Shown here piece after piece: positions 24,831 to 36,599 of a stretch of 60,000 nucleotides of DNA (its first letter is position 1; the number at the start of each line of letters is the position of its first letter). The notes beneath the pieces are model-generated. The model saw only the letters and a program-made list of their open reading frames with translations. It ran no database searches and was not told the origin of the DNA. The stretch comes from Glandiceps talaboti (lineage: Eukaryota; Hemichordata; Enteropneusta; Spengelidae). The stretch lies in NCBI RefSeq assembly GCF_964340395.1, contig NC_135555.1, positions 25,837,725 through 25,897,724 of the forward strand. Direction: 5' to 3'. The translations under genes were made by a program, and so were the position numbers.

Positions 24831-25725
24831 ATAGTAACAATTTACAAACCTCAATAGTAATCTAGCTTGGGAAAACATAGTAACAGTGTTACATTCATTC
24901 AATTTTAGCAAGTGATACTTAGTGTATGCTTAGTTTATAACTAATCATATAAGCCATTTGGACAATGTTATCTCTTATCAATGTTATAGGTGTTGAATAG
25001 GCAATTTTTGATTCCCGCTCTTTATTATGTAAAAAAAGTTGTAATCTTTTTTTTTTCAATGAAGATATTAACTTCGTCTTTTTCACTGTTTGTTCCTTTA
25101 GATGTTCAAAGAGAATTATCATTTGTTTATGTCTTGATCAAATTTGGCACAGGTGTTATTGTTATATTATAAATATAATGATTTTGTTTCAAATGTTTCA
25201 AAGCAATTTTTATTTTTCCATAGTTTATTTCAACATTTTGTCATAAATGAAAATGTCAAATTCTTATGGTTGCACTTTCTTGGACTTATTTACCATATTG
25301 TTGCTATTCGTTTGCAAAACATCAATTTTCATGGCCGTTCAACTATTTGGAAATTCGCACCCTTTTTCCCCCCTCGTCCTTCACCTAGTCAATTCGCTTG
25401 TAAAGTGTCTTTATTTAGTAAATAAAAAACATGACTGAAAGCATGATCGAAATTGTAGAAAAAAAGAAACTCAAAAAATACATTGCCGTTTTGTTTATGG
25501 CAAGAGCTGCAAATACTGATTACTGGACCCATTAGTGTAATTGTAATACGCATTATGGCTCTCGAGATAACGAGTATTTCAATAGATAACATCTATATAT
25601 AACTATATGGGTTTATACTATGTGTATATGCTACTTCATCAGGTCGCAATTAATCAACCAAATCTTTGACCGTAAGATTTTGTCGTAAAGTTTAGAGGGA
25701 AGATGAAAAAAGTTGATATTACATA
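24831..25725. other. Intergenic, nothing recognised
   Basis: AT-rich unique-looking sequence with short chance frames only. Confidence 0.55.
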
Positions 25726-25812
25726 CCATGGAACAAAGTTGATATGCTATTAAACTAATTGCCAATTATTATTTAGCATTACATTATCATTTATATTTCC
25801 TATGTTATTTAA
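25726..25812. repeat. Dispersed direct repeat, copy 1
   Basis: The segment beginning ccatggaacaaagttgatat and running through aactaattgccaatta to tatgttatt recurs with few changes at 26830-26920. Confidence 0.8.
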
Positions 25813-25813
25813 A

Positions 25814-25950
25814 CAATAATGTACGCCTCCCAGCCCATAATGGACGAAAGAAAACTTTGAACGACATAATGGGCGAGGCGACAGCCGAGCCCATTATGGA
25901 GTGCAAAGTTTGCTTGAGTCCATTATGGACTTGGAGGGCGTACATTATTG
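25814..25950. mobile_element. Miniature foldback (MITE-like) element
   Basis: The left arm caataatgtacgcctcccag, with cccataatgg, is inverted at the right as ccattatggac and ttggagggcgtacattattg. Internal cccattatgg and cataatgggc repeats add further pairing. About 137 bp, non-coding. Confidence 0.7.
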
Positions 25951-25960
25951 TTATTATTTC

Positions 25961-26347
25961 ATAGTTTTGCCAATTCCAGTGAATTTGTAGACCGAGAAAC
26001 GCAAAACAACGTATAATATACACAGCGCTGAACATCGTCTGCTATGTTCGGCCCGGAATACTAATCATAGCGACACACGTACGTACACGTACACACACAT
26101 ATATACTTCAATGAACTGCTGTGAACACAAATTTGTTTCATGAATGCGTTGTATTTTTAAACAGTGGAAATGACAATCATAAGTAACAACATACATTTCG
26201 AAAAAATACCTAGTCGTGTGAAGAAACAACAAATAAGCTTGTATTGTTATGCTTGTTCCGGGGCCGCGATGCCCAATAACGGAGTACATTATCAGTAATA
26301 ATGTACAGCGATGACGTCACAAAATTCACTGGAATTGGTAATGCTAT
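25961..26347. mobile_element. Inverted-repeat element with 27-bp termini
   Basis: The left end tagttttgccaattccagtg with aattttg is mirrored by the right end acaaaattcactggaattgg with taatgctat. The interior is about 330 bp with no open frame of note. The aataatgtac segment of the adjacent MITE occurs again inside at about 26297. Confidence 0.6.
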
Positions 26348-26567
26348 AATATAATAGTTGTTATAATATACCTAGTGATAATACTGTGCCATGATTCGCT
26401 AGAATCAGTCACGTGATAGGAAAATAGAATGACTATTTCCCGAGGGAAATAGTTCCATCAAATTTTACATGGTCACGTGACCACCGCGCGTTCACAGCAT
26501 GTCAAAATGGCAGCGTCTGACGATGTCATCTGCCACCGCGAGTTCACAGCATGAAGTATATTATAAA
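26348..26567. other. Spacer with short repeats and a small palindrome
   Basis: It contains the palindrome actatttcccgagggaaatagt (about 26431-26452) and two copies, 49 bp apart, of accgcg(c/a)gttcacagcatg. It is probably related to the neighbouring palindromic elements. Confidence 0.5.
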
Positions 26568-26757
26568 ACACATATTGCCTGGCCTATATTCGGGCTATAG
26601 CACCCGTTCATTTCCCCCTCGTGACTGTGAGTTACCAGAATCACATGCTATTTCCCTCGGCCTTTAGCCTCGGGAAATAGCATGTGATTCTGGTAACTCA
26701 CAGTCCCTCGGGTGTAATAAACGGGTGCTATAGCCCTCATGGCCAAGCAATATGTGT
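26568..26757. mobile_element. 190-bp near-perfect palindrome (foldback MITE)
   Basis: The arms are about 90 bp each and meet at ggcctttagcc (26659-26669). The left arm includes acacatattgcctggcc, gctatagcacccgtt and ctgtgagttaccagaatcac. The right arm includes the complements gtgattctggtaactcacag, aacgggtgctatag and ggccaagcaatatgtgt. It has no coding capacity. It would extrude as a cruciform or fold as a long RNA hairpin if transcribed. Confidence 0.85.
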
Positions 26758-26761
26758 TCAA

Positions 26762-26975
26762 TATTGACATCTCTACGTCAACTTTGGATGGTTGTTATGG
26801 TGGACATGGAATATTCATGTCATTGTATGCCATGGAACAAAGTTGATATTCTATTAAACTAATTGCCAATTATCATTTAGCATTACATTATTATTATATT
26901 TATATTTCTTATGTTATTACTTGATATTGACATCTCTACGTCAACCTTGGATGGTTGTTATGGTTACCCATGCTG
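26762..26975. repeat. Direct repeat block (170-bp period) with second copy of the dispersed repeat
   Basis: ttgacatctctacgtcaac(t/c)ttgg with atggttgttatgg occurs at about 26764 and again at about 26934. Between them lies the second copy of the ccatggaacaaagttgatat repeat (26830-26920). Confidence 0.75.
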
Positions 26976-27179
26976 ACGTGTGTGTTGTAAATGGGACGAT
27001 TTCCTAGAAAACATATCAAATGTATGGTAGCTTGTAACTTTAAAGGTTCATTTAAGCAAGAGAAAAATGTATATATTGTCTTGAGCTCTCCAGATATTGA
27101 CAAATTGTCTTGTTATCATGAAAAAAATGATCTCGAGATCTAACGATTTTTCAGATCTTGAGATGACCCGTTTTCTTTT

Positions 27180-27930
27180 CGTTTGGAAATGGTTGCGTAT
27201 GGTTTGGGAGGAAGGGGGTTGTGAATGGTTTGGGTGGAAGGGGGTTGTCAATGCTTGGGGAGGAAGGGGTTGTCAATGGTCGGGAGGAAGGGGGGTGTCA
27301 ATGGTTGGGGGGGGGGAAGAAGGGGGGTTGTCAATGGTTTGGTAGGAAGGGGGTTGTCAATGATTGGGGAGGAAGAAGGGGGTTGTCAATGGTTGGGGAG
27401 GAAGAAGGGGGTTGTCAATGGTTTGGTAGGAAGGGGGTTGTCAATGGTTTGGGAGAAAGAAAGGGGTTGTCAATGTTATGGGAGGAAGAAGGGGGGTTGT
27501 CAATGGTTGGGGGGAAGAAGGGGGTTGTCAATGGTTTGGTAGGAAGGGGATTGTCAATGGTTGGGGAGGAAGAAGGGGGGGTTGTCAATGGTTGGGGAGG
27601 AAGAAGGGGATTGTCAATGGTTGGGGAGGAAGAAGGGGGTTGTCAATGGTTTGGTAGGAAGGGGGTTGTCAATGGTTGGGGAGGAAGAAGGGGGGTTGTC
27701 AATGGTTGGGGGGGGGAAGAAGGGGGGTTGTCAATGGTTGGGGAGGAAGAAGGGGGTTGTCAATGGTTTGGTAGGAAGGGGGTTGTCAATGGTTGGGGAG
27801 GAAGAAGGGGGGTTGGCAATGGTTGGGGAGGAAGAAGGGGGTTGTCAATGGTTTGGTAGGAAGAGGGTTGTCAATGGTTGTGGAGGAAGAGGGGTTGTCA
27901 ATGGTTGGAGAGACAGGGGGTTGTGTTCAA
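27180..27930. repeat. G-rich minisatellite (about 26 units, 25-30 bp)
   Basis: Units read ggttgtcaatggttggggag plus gaagaagggg, alternating with a shorter form having ggtttggtaggaaggggg. The + strand is almost C-free apart from one tcaa per unit and is rich in GGGG runs. Reading frames are open but repetitive and unsupported as genes. Confidence 0.95.
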
Positions 27931-28039
27931 GTGTTCAGTTAACATTATATGTTAGAGAAAATAAGATTTCTTTCTGTAGTTGTACATTACTTTAATGATA
28001 ACAACACTGTGTTGTATCGTATCTTTAAATGTATATTGT

Positions 28040-28300
28040 AGGCCTGATACAAACATCACTAACAGAATCACTGCAGGCACATGGATGTAGGCCTGATGAG
28101 TCAGGTCTGTGGCAGGCCTACGGCACAGGCCTCTGGCAGTCCTGATATTACTGGCCTGTATCAGGCCTGATGGGACATACCTGTGACAGGCTTGATCTGA
28201 CAGGTCTGTCTGGCTGGTCTGTTCAATCAGGCTTTTGGTAGGCCAGCTCCACCAGACTTGCTACATGTCTGTGACAGGTGTATTCCACCAGGCCTGTAAA
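28040..28300. repeat. Degenerate CAGGCCTG-rich repeat
   Basis: Irregular repeats around caggcctga and aggtctgt, GC-richer than the surroundings. Probably a decayed short tandem array. Confidence 0.5.
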
Positions 28301-29040
28301 TGTAAACAAAAAGGTTTGATAAACTTAACAGATGACTTTGTTTTCAAGGAAGATTTACGATTCAATATCAGAAAATTATATTAATCTCACTATGAAATAG
28401 GCCAATTAAAATGAAACAGGTCGATCAATTTTTTATGAGCAATTAACACGTTTTTGAATTATTAATGGCAGACTCTACCTAGAAAACCTTGTTAAGTGAG
28501 CTGTGGGCTTTACAACAGTGAATAATTTTATGTTATTTTGTAACTAAAATAATAATGAAAATAAATGATTTCCAGAACACAATATCACTATGAGACAGGG
28601 GCATTGGGCAATATGAAGAACACTGTGACGCAAAGTGACGTTTTCTTAGTTTTCATATGTGTGACATGGCGATCTGTTTGCTGCACATCATGGCATTTCC
28701 AACGTAACACAACTCGATTATATATTGTGTTATTTTGGTAACCAAAATGAATTATATTATAATATGAATAATTAATAATATATTTATGTTTAAATTGCAA
28801 ATTCATCAAGGCATGTAATGTTCATATATTCCAACCATCGTTGTAAAGCACAGCCTCTTTTTACGACACTGTCCGCAACACAGTGTTGTTGAAGAAAAAT
28901 AAGATTTGGTTAAAGAGAGTTCTATTTAACAAGTCTCACGAAAAGTCTTTTTCCTATGTGCATTTTTTTTACATGATAATGATAATAGTAGTGAGGAAAT
29001 AAAACTAAGCAAACTATACACATCAAACTAAAGAAATGTA
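28301..29040. other. Intergenic, nothing recognised
   Basis: AT-rich. Only short unsupported frames. Confidence 0.55.
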
Positions 29041-29043
29041 AAT

Positions 29044-29150
29044 GTGCTGAGTGTTGTTTGCAATGTAAATGACTGTGTGCTGAGTGTTGTTTGCAATGTA
29101 AATGACTGTGTGCTAAGTGTTGTTTGCAATGTAAATGACTGTGCTAAGTG
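29044..29150. repeat. 33-bp tandem repeat, three copies
   Basis: gtgctgagtgttgtttgcaa plus tgtaaatgactgt, repeated about three times. The last copy is truncated. Confidence 0.9.
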
Positions 29151-30070
29151 TCCTTTTTTATATGTTCATGAAGTCCATCACTTGATAAGAAAGACAGACA
29201 AGCTAACACTTAATGACGCACACATCTTTGTTGATACAATAACAATTTGATTGTTACATTCTTTATAGTGTTAAATGAAGGCCCTTTACTGGTATCAACC
29301 CTGGTGCAGATCATGCATCAGATTGATACTCTTTCACTTGTTCAAGTCTTCCCTGTGTGTTTACAACCATTACTGCCAACCAATGCCGCATGAAAACCAA
29401 GACCCTTTAGTGTTGTGTAAGCTCTCATGGGAGTGTAGATTATTAAACTGTTAACACACAATGAATAATACATACGTTATGATTGCCATGCATACTGGTT
29501 GTGAATCAACCATGTCTATAATTTCTCAACAATCATAATACATGTAGATTAGACATTTGACAATTATACATGTTTTATAATTGTACTCACGGTTGATGTT
29601 TCACAACAAATACGGCCACCATAATTTATTCGAAAGTTGCAATAATTACTATTGGACGTGACCTGTGTTTAATACTTTGGGACACATGTCGTGATTGTGA
29701 AAGGAAAGTACCTACAGCGTTTAATTTTGGTGTTCTGCTAGTTTATAAGTGTACGTGATATAAATACAACATTTATATGGTGGTAAAAAAGTATTACTAA
29801 TATACTAGTGCGTTCTTTGTTTATTTGACTGTTGCTTAGGTTGTTATGTGTAATTGAACTGACAAAGATTGTAGTATATCAACCACTGCCATACGTACGA
29901 ATGATATTTTCAAAAAATATCAAATTTGACTTCATTTCAAAGAGGTTGTTATACTATTAAAGCAGGGTTGACGAATATATGTTTACGTGGCTTAGGAAAA
30001 AATTAAATGAGCCACTATTTAATTTTTCCCAAAGTTGTACACACATGGTTGTACGCTTTAATTCAAATAA
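29151..30070. other. Intergenic, nothing recognised
   Basis: No array, hairpin or coding segment that I can support. Confidence 0.5.
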
Positions 30071-30294
30071 GGGACCGGTCAGTTTCTCCAGCCTAAAGGG
30101 GGGGGGGGGCGGTGGATTTTGCCATCAGGCCGACAAAATGTCACCGACCCCGCCCCCTCCCCATACCATATTCACATAACAGGTATTTTGATTATAACTC
30201 AATGTGAACTGCTTGACTGTCTCATAAATACTATACAAGTTCTTGAGATAGCACTATCACATAATTATTGACAACACAGGGTAAATATATTCAA

Positions 30295-30614
30295 AATGGA
30301 GTTTAATAGCATCTCGACCGTGAAAGTTAGGGGGTAAAGCTTGAGAAGGAAATATGTACACCTCTCATGGGGGGGGGGGGGTTCATAGCGGTCTGCCCCT
30401 AGAAGTCCTGGAGCTTTTTTGCTCTTAATGGGCAATTTTGAGACTATTCAGACACTTTCAGGCGATAATTTTCAAACTTTACAAGACAGCACCAACATGT
30501 AAAAAACAACTATACATACAAATGTAGGGTTGGCATATTTTTAAAATAAACTTTGATAGCATCTTCACAGTAAGAGATAGGAAGAAGAGCTTGAGACTGG
30601 GATATGTCCACCTC

Positions 30615-30657
<43 letters not shown>

Positions 30658-31130
30658 GGGGGTTCTTAAGGGTCTCTCCCTAGAAGCTCTACACTGGTTT
30701 TTTTCACTCTTAAAGTCCATTTGTAGGCTATTCAGACATTTTCAGAAAATAATTTTCTATACTCATTATAGTAAAGATCAGCACATCTAATGGCAGTATC
30801 ATTGGTACGGTAAGGGAGATTTGGAGATTTAAGGCAATATTTTGACTATCTTGGGAAACATTTCACATCTTAAAAGACAAAATCATTTGAAATTAGCATG
30901 CGGTGAAAATTCTTACGAAAAGTTTGATACCATTATGACATTTAAAAGGTTGGTGCGTCTGACTGAATGCATGAGTGACCTAGCTCTGAGGGTGAGGGAG
31001 TCCTAGGGGTCTCCTCTAGCAAATCCGGAGGATTTTTGGTTCTCTTAAGACAATGTTTAGGTTATTCATAGCCTGTGAGGCAATATTTCAAAGCTTCGAA
31101 AGTTTTCGAAGCTAAAGTTAATGTAAGTTT
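30295..31130. repeat. Three diverged tandem copies (about 250-370 bp each)
   Basis: Corresponding landmarks are agtttaatagcatct, aactttgatagcatctt and agtttgataccattatg, starting near 30300, 30550 and 30920. Each is followed by a G-rich tract, a cctagaag or cctctagc segment, and a ctattcagacattttcag-like segment (gttattcatagcc in copy 3). They are old and strongly diverged. Confidence 0.6.
30616..30660. repeat. (GT)n followed by G-run
   Basis: About 19 GT dinucleotides then a run of about nine G, at the position where the first tandem copy has a simple G-run. Confidence 0.95.
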
Positions 31131-31396
31131 TGAATGAGTTTCCCAAGTCATATAAAAATGGGCCTGTAACATTGGTACAGTGGTGTCGCGGACATTAAAG
31201 GTCACCTTAAGAATGTTCTCATAAATATCAGTAATACTTTACATAAACAGATGTTGTACACATCTATGGACACAATCGTATATCCCTTATATCAATATTA
31301 ATTGTTATTCACTTCCTGTAAACTCTAGCTATTAGTTTGTTATACTTGGAAATAAAGACATTCCGTTTCTTAGCAACACTACGAGCGACTCCCCTC

Positions 31397-31504
<108 letters not shown>

Positions 31505-32154
31505 CCGTTTTCCGCCTCTATCTCATTGCAGCCTACCTTCTAATGTGCCTAGCCACAAGTGGCATTAATATTGCATGTTAGTAAAATCACTTGTATATGT
31601 TAGAGAACTGTAGGTGGTCATACCTAGCGTAAAATACCTAATAGAAACTGGAATCTGATGAGATGGGGTGATTTGTAGTGTCAATAACATGTAGTGTCCA
31701 AAATAGAAAGTGTATCTACTCTTCATATGAAGAGTAGAACAATTTAGATCAATTTCTTGCATAAACTATCACTGAAGATTACCATTACAAAACCATCAAG
31801 TTCACTTTTGCCCCAAAGTGCAATACAAGTAAAGTATTGATTGTGAAACAACCAAGCATTTACATGACATGTTCTGTAACTAGTGTGGTAGCTAGGTAAT
31901 ACATGTATATGTAGTTATGTTTGAACTCTTACGTGAAGTAATATTAAATAATTTATGTAAGAAACAGGGACAATAATAAATTATACATGTACCGGTCAGT
32001 TCAGACAAGGTTATATGCCACTTCCCAAAACACAATGAACCCCTCCCCCATCCACAATTTTTAAAACAGCATGACCCCCCCACTGCAAATTTCAAAAACA
32101 GGGGGACCCCTCCCAATCCACCGCCCCCCCCCGCCGAGGAAATTGACCGGTCCC

Positions 32155-32560
32155 TAACATCGTCGACGTCGTATTTGCATAGATTATGCAAACCTACAAT
32201 CAAGCACAGTGACACTCTGCTTGGCTGAGTACGACACTGTCTTATTTTCAATGACAACTCACATATAATTTATTCATGACTCAAAGTAATTGCATGTACA
32301 CAATTACCATAAATGTAACGAACGATGCATGTCAAAATATTTCATGTGAATAAACATGTTGAAAGATAATATGTTCATGTCATGATATATTGCATATTAC
32401 TTTCGACTACCCAACCAATAATCACCCTGCATCACCCATAAATGTAATAAAAACGTTAATACTAACCATACATGTACTAACATTTAACCAACTAAACTGG
32501 CAAAATCAACCATAAATGTAATATATATAAATTTAATAACATAGATGACCTTTTGACCTG

Positions 32561-32616
<56 letters not shown>

Positions 32617-34860
32617 AGTCAATTAGTCAAATAACCAATTAATCAACCAAGAAATCAAAAGAGTTCTAAAGTTAAAAACTCGACCAACACCGATTTGCTT
32701 GAATGGCTATATCTGCAACTTTTTATGAAACAAAATCGAGCTTTGCTTCTTGTGATGTGTAAGTGGCATTGTATGTTTGTTATATACTGGAATGTGTGGG
32801 TGACTCCTGTTTTTACCGTTGCCGATTCAATGAATGAAATGACGAAAAATAATTGCAATTGAATGAAGCTTTCCAACATTGAGTCAATGTTAAGTCTAAA
32901 CGAATACATTTTACAACTCCAAGGAAAATCAATATTGTCGTTTTACACTCTCAATGGCTTTCGCAAATTAAGGACAAATTGATTGCTGTTGTTGTTGTTG
33001 CACGGACTACTTGTCAGTTTAGAAATAGACATCTACATGAATGATCATATTCAGACACAAGTTCTACTTTTCTCTATTAGGGATGATTTCGTAATGTCGC
33101 CACAAGCTCAATATACTAACTTTGCTAGGGACAAACCCCGACCCTCTAGTTCGTTCAAAACTGCGACATCGACACGTTTATATATGATGTAAACTATTGA
33201 AGAAGTCACATCACTACGATCTATGCAATGTAAAAAGATAATGATAAACACATTGAAATACTAGAAATGTCAATGTATTGAAGTTCAGCGATCGCATTGA
33301 CGCCATGCCTCCCTCCCCTACGAGTAACATTGTGCGATAGTCCTTTAGTAAAAGACAGGTAATAATTTCACCGCAATGCAAACATAAGTTTCATAACTTT
33401 CCTTACCTCAGACCTGTCCCCACCCCCACTTTTTATAAATTACTTGGTCAAAGTTGATTATATTTTCATACAGCACAATCAATTTCAAATCAGTATGGAG
33501 TAGAGAAAACAAATAAACAAACACAAGGGCAGCATAAAGGGATAAACATACTTATTGAAATAAACTGCAAGAGTTGCCGTACAGTCTGTGTTTAAACAAA
33601 ATGTAGTCGATCACAGATCTGAGATGGAGACTCTTGTGGACTGCCTTTAAAAGTGTATTGGTGGATGATATGCAGGTCAGTCAAAGAAACAAGAACAAGA
33701 ATAGTTTTAATAATTAGTTTAGGTAATCTTAGGTAAATTTACAGGCGTTATCATTTGGACTGTGACGTGCCCAAAATGTATCATCTATCGAAAATTCATT
33801 TCTCAATTTGAAGAATTTTTTTTAGAAGCATTTATATTTAGGGTGCAAAACTTGATCTCCGCAAAAAAGACTGATTCTATTTTAAAAGTAAAATAGTTTT
33901 TGTCGTATGAAAACTAAAATGGTTCAAACCTATTCCTAAAATTAATAATTAAGTTGTTTTGCAAAATTTAACTATTGACCCCGCCCCTATAATAATACAA
34001 TATGCTATAATATACTATACTATGATAAAATATAATGTAATATAATATAAAATATAATATAATATAGTATAAAATGTAATATGAAAATCAACATAAATCC
34101 TTCCTTGCTTAATTCCCAATTCTAATTGTTAGAATTTTACAAGTCGTAAAAAGCTATGGCAATCTTACAAATTGTAAGATGTAGTAAAAATTTCGGTAAC
34201 AACACCGTCCAAGCTTAACGTTGAGCTATTGAGACAAACTATGTACAACCTTTGCTTATCCTAAAATGATAATATTCGTATGGATTCAACCACGCAACAA
34301 CCAAAATACTTGACACATAATGTGTTTGCAAGTAATTAATTATACGTGTTTATTGTCGTTTGTTTGTCGTGTACACATTATCTTTTAATTAGGTATAAAA
34401 GAGACAGAGAGAGCCAGAGAAAGACTTGCGAATAAAAACACAATTAAGAACAACAACCTAATAACCGAACAGAAGTTAAATGTAAAAATGACTGAAATGC
34501 CACGTCATTTCATGTTGAATGTGAAAAATGATAAAACATTATTCAATTCAATTCAATTCAATTACTTTATTTATCCCAAATGGGCAATTCATGTTGGCGG
34601 ACAGAACATACAATTACTCACAACTTGAAATATTCAACCAAATGAATTGACGTGTCATAATAAAGAAAACAAAAGATGGCCAAATTAATAGTGTACATTT
34701 TCTATTCTTTCGAAAATAAGTTTAACGGGGATTAATAAGAACGTAGAAAGAAAAGTGCAGATAACCATACAATGTCATGAGGATACAGTGAAGCAACACG
34801 AAATATTAAAATGACCTTGAAGGCTACCAACGACTTATATCGGTTGTATAGAATGGTCAT
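32155..34860. other. Intergenic, nothing recognised apart from short microsatellites
   Basis: Contains (CTGT)n at 32563-32613, a C-rich stretch near 33415 and attca repeats near 34541-34562. No coding exon is supported. A minus-strand frame at 32655-32909 is short, AT-driven and not recognised. Confidence 0.5.
32563..32613. repeat. (TGTC)n tetranucleotide microsatellite
   Basis: About 12 tandem tgtc units. Confidence 0.97.
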
Positions 34861-34861
34861 G

Positions 34862-34927
34862 CATGCATGCATACATACATACATACATACATACATACAT
34901 ACATACAGTACATACATACATACACAC
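34862..34927. repeat. (CATA)n microsatellite
   Basis: catgcatgcatac passing into tacatacatacat, about 60 bp. Confidence 0.95.
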
Positions 34928-35116
34928 ATGGAAGACCATTTTAGGTACACGTTTTTCAAATGTGAGTTAGCTTACGCCCCTATATCTAATCCGTTGCCAT
35001 TCTCTGCTCAAATTCTTTCTGCCACTTATACATTAATTGATTGAATCGAGAACTATTGCATGGTGTTGTTAGGTTGTTCAAGCTCTCTAGGGAATTGTTG
35101 TTAACCTAATGAATAA

Positions 35117-35124
35117 TATATAAG
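35117..35124 (+). promoter_or_regulatory. Candidate TATA box of the lectin gene
   Basis: tatataag lies 151 bp upstream of the lectin ATG, so transcription could start near 35150. Support is positional only. Confidence 0.35.
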
Positions 35125-35199
35125 TTTTATACGTTTTAAATATGACGAAGACTTGTCAATTATATCAGTCGGACTGCAACCAGCAACTTTCACATACCT

Positions 35200-35262
35200 G
35201 AGAACGTGAACGTGAACGTGAACGTGAATTGTCAATCCTGTGAATCCTTGTCAATCCTGTGA
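35200..35262 (+). repeat. Short repeats in the lectin 5' UTR
   Basis: Four gaacgt(g) hexamers are followed by two copies of gtcaatcctgtgaa, immediately upstream of the start codon. They are probably part of the 5' UTR. Confidence 0.6.
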
Positions 35263-35267
35263 ACAAT

Positions 35268-35352
35268 ATGGCAAAGTTGAAATATTACAGGAATCTGGCG
35301 CAAATTCTTGTCTTGGTTTGGATTTTCACTTGCTTCAAGGATGCATTTGCAA
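35268..35352 (+). CDS. C-type lectin gene, signal-peptide exon
   Basis: ATG at 35268 opens a 28-codon segment: a basic start (MAKLKYYRN), a hydrophobic core (LAQILVLVWIFTC) and a polar end (FKDAFA) that looks like a signal-peptidase site. The exon ends with one base of a split codon at the strong donor gtaagtaaag (35353). The first lectin-domain exon at 41716 begins with two bases, so the phases match (A + GC gives Ser). The product is therefore a secreted protein. The exon was not obvious as an open frame because it is only 85 bp long. Confidence 0.8.
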
Positions 35353-35519
35353 GTAAGTAAAGTTGTTATCATCTACCGATAATGTCAAATTAAATTATGT
35401 TTATAACATAACCTATGTATTTGACAAAATATATTCCATCACAGTATAAGTTGGATGAATTACTGATGTGTAGTCAATTAGAGCATTGTCCATATAGTAA
35501 GAGAGTTGTTTATTATAGC

Positions 35520-36420
35520 GACATGTGAATATACACTTACAAATAAAAAGAACAGAAAGTTAATACATCATCCAGCCCATCGGGGTTATTTGTCACTGTG
35601 AAATTAAAAAGAAACTTGAAAAATGGAAAGGCCACAATCTTAACAAGTAAAGAAAAGTAACAGTACTAGTACTACGATGAAATGTACAAATGATTACACC
35701 TTCTGGTGTTTGCTTGTTGAATAAATTTACTAGTTACTCTAGGCTTATTGTCATTATAAAGGTCCGTTTGTCTGACTCATTAAAGTTTACAAAATGTGGA
35801 CATGAGTCAAGTAAGATATTATAGAATAAATCATGATAGAATGGACAGTGAAATAAAAAGTGGGATTCATCCTTAATTGAATCTGTATTACACAACACAT
35901 AACGACAAGCTTCTAACCCTCACCCCTAGAATGGCATGTTTCGATCCTAAGTGGAAGAATTCCTAATCTCAACTGAACTAGGAAACAGCGCTCAGCTGTG
36001 GACAAATCTAAATCTAAATATTTTTTTCACAACGATATGTTGTAATACTATAAGTGAGTAATTTCGGATTATTATGAACATTGCTGATACCAGTTTTCTA
36101 TGCAATTCGATAGTTTACGTAACCTGACAAGGTCAATATCAAATGGTGTCAATTCGACAATATCTAAGCTTTCTAATATGACGTCCATCTCAGAAGACTA
36201 AATGCCGACGCACAGAGCATGGTCCCAAATGAAAATATTACTGGTCCATAAGTCTGGTCACCACATCAGAAGTTGGTAATCAATAAGGATAGACAGCATT
36301 CAGCACATGCCCAAATATCGAAATTTTCTTTATTTCTGCAAATCATTCACTGGTCAAAGAGGTGATATAGATTACACTTCTCTCTGTCAGTATTTCAATA
36401 TTCAAAGTCTTCAGGCCTGG
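35520..36420 (-). pseudogene. Decayed LINE fragment: C-terminal region of ORF2
   Basis: Translated on the minus strand in broken frames this gives FDIDLVRLRKLSN, then TAERCFLVQLRLGILPLRIE with TCHSRGEG, and after a frameshift LEACRYVLCNTDSIKDESHF with LFHCPFYHDLF. The order RLGILPLRIET, C-x2-C and ExHFLFHCP is the Cys/His C-terminal region common to many LINE ORF2 proteins of invertebrates. Several stops and at least two frameshifts show that it is dead. It is a different family from the CR1/L2-like copy at 14.7-18.9 kb, which lacks this zinc-binding tail. It lies antisense in the first lectin intron. Confidence 0.75.
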
Positions 36421-36599
36421 ATGCAGTCTTTTTACATAAATGCCTAAAATGACACTTTTAACCAAATTGAATGTATGTACTTGTCAACGTTCCATTTGAT
36501 TGTTCCGTTTAGGAATACTCGAGAGCGAATTACAGTTTCAAAATAGCACGAAACTAGAATGAAATTCTATGTATATATGTAAATATATATAAGACGTAG

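Noticed and set aside
27221-27995. Gly/Val-rich + strand frames resembling a structural protein
   Set aside because: These are the G-rich minisatellite read in several frames. There is no signal peptide or flanking exon.
28090-28125. CTGATGAG followed by a pairing segment, looking like a hammerhead core
   Set aside because: No GAAA box or closing stem follows; it is part of the CAGGCCTG-rich repeat.
31650-31680. Second CTGATGAG match
   Set aside because: No GAAA box and no complementary flanks.
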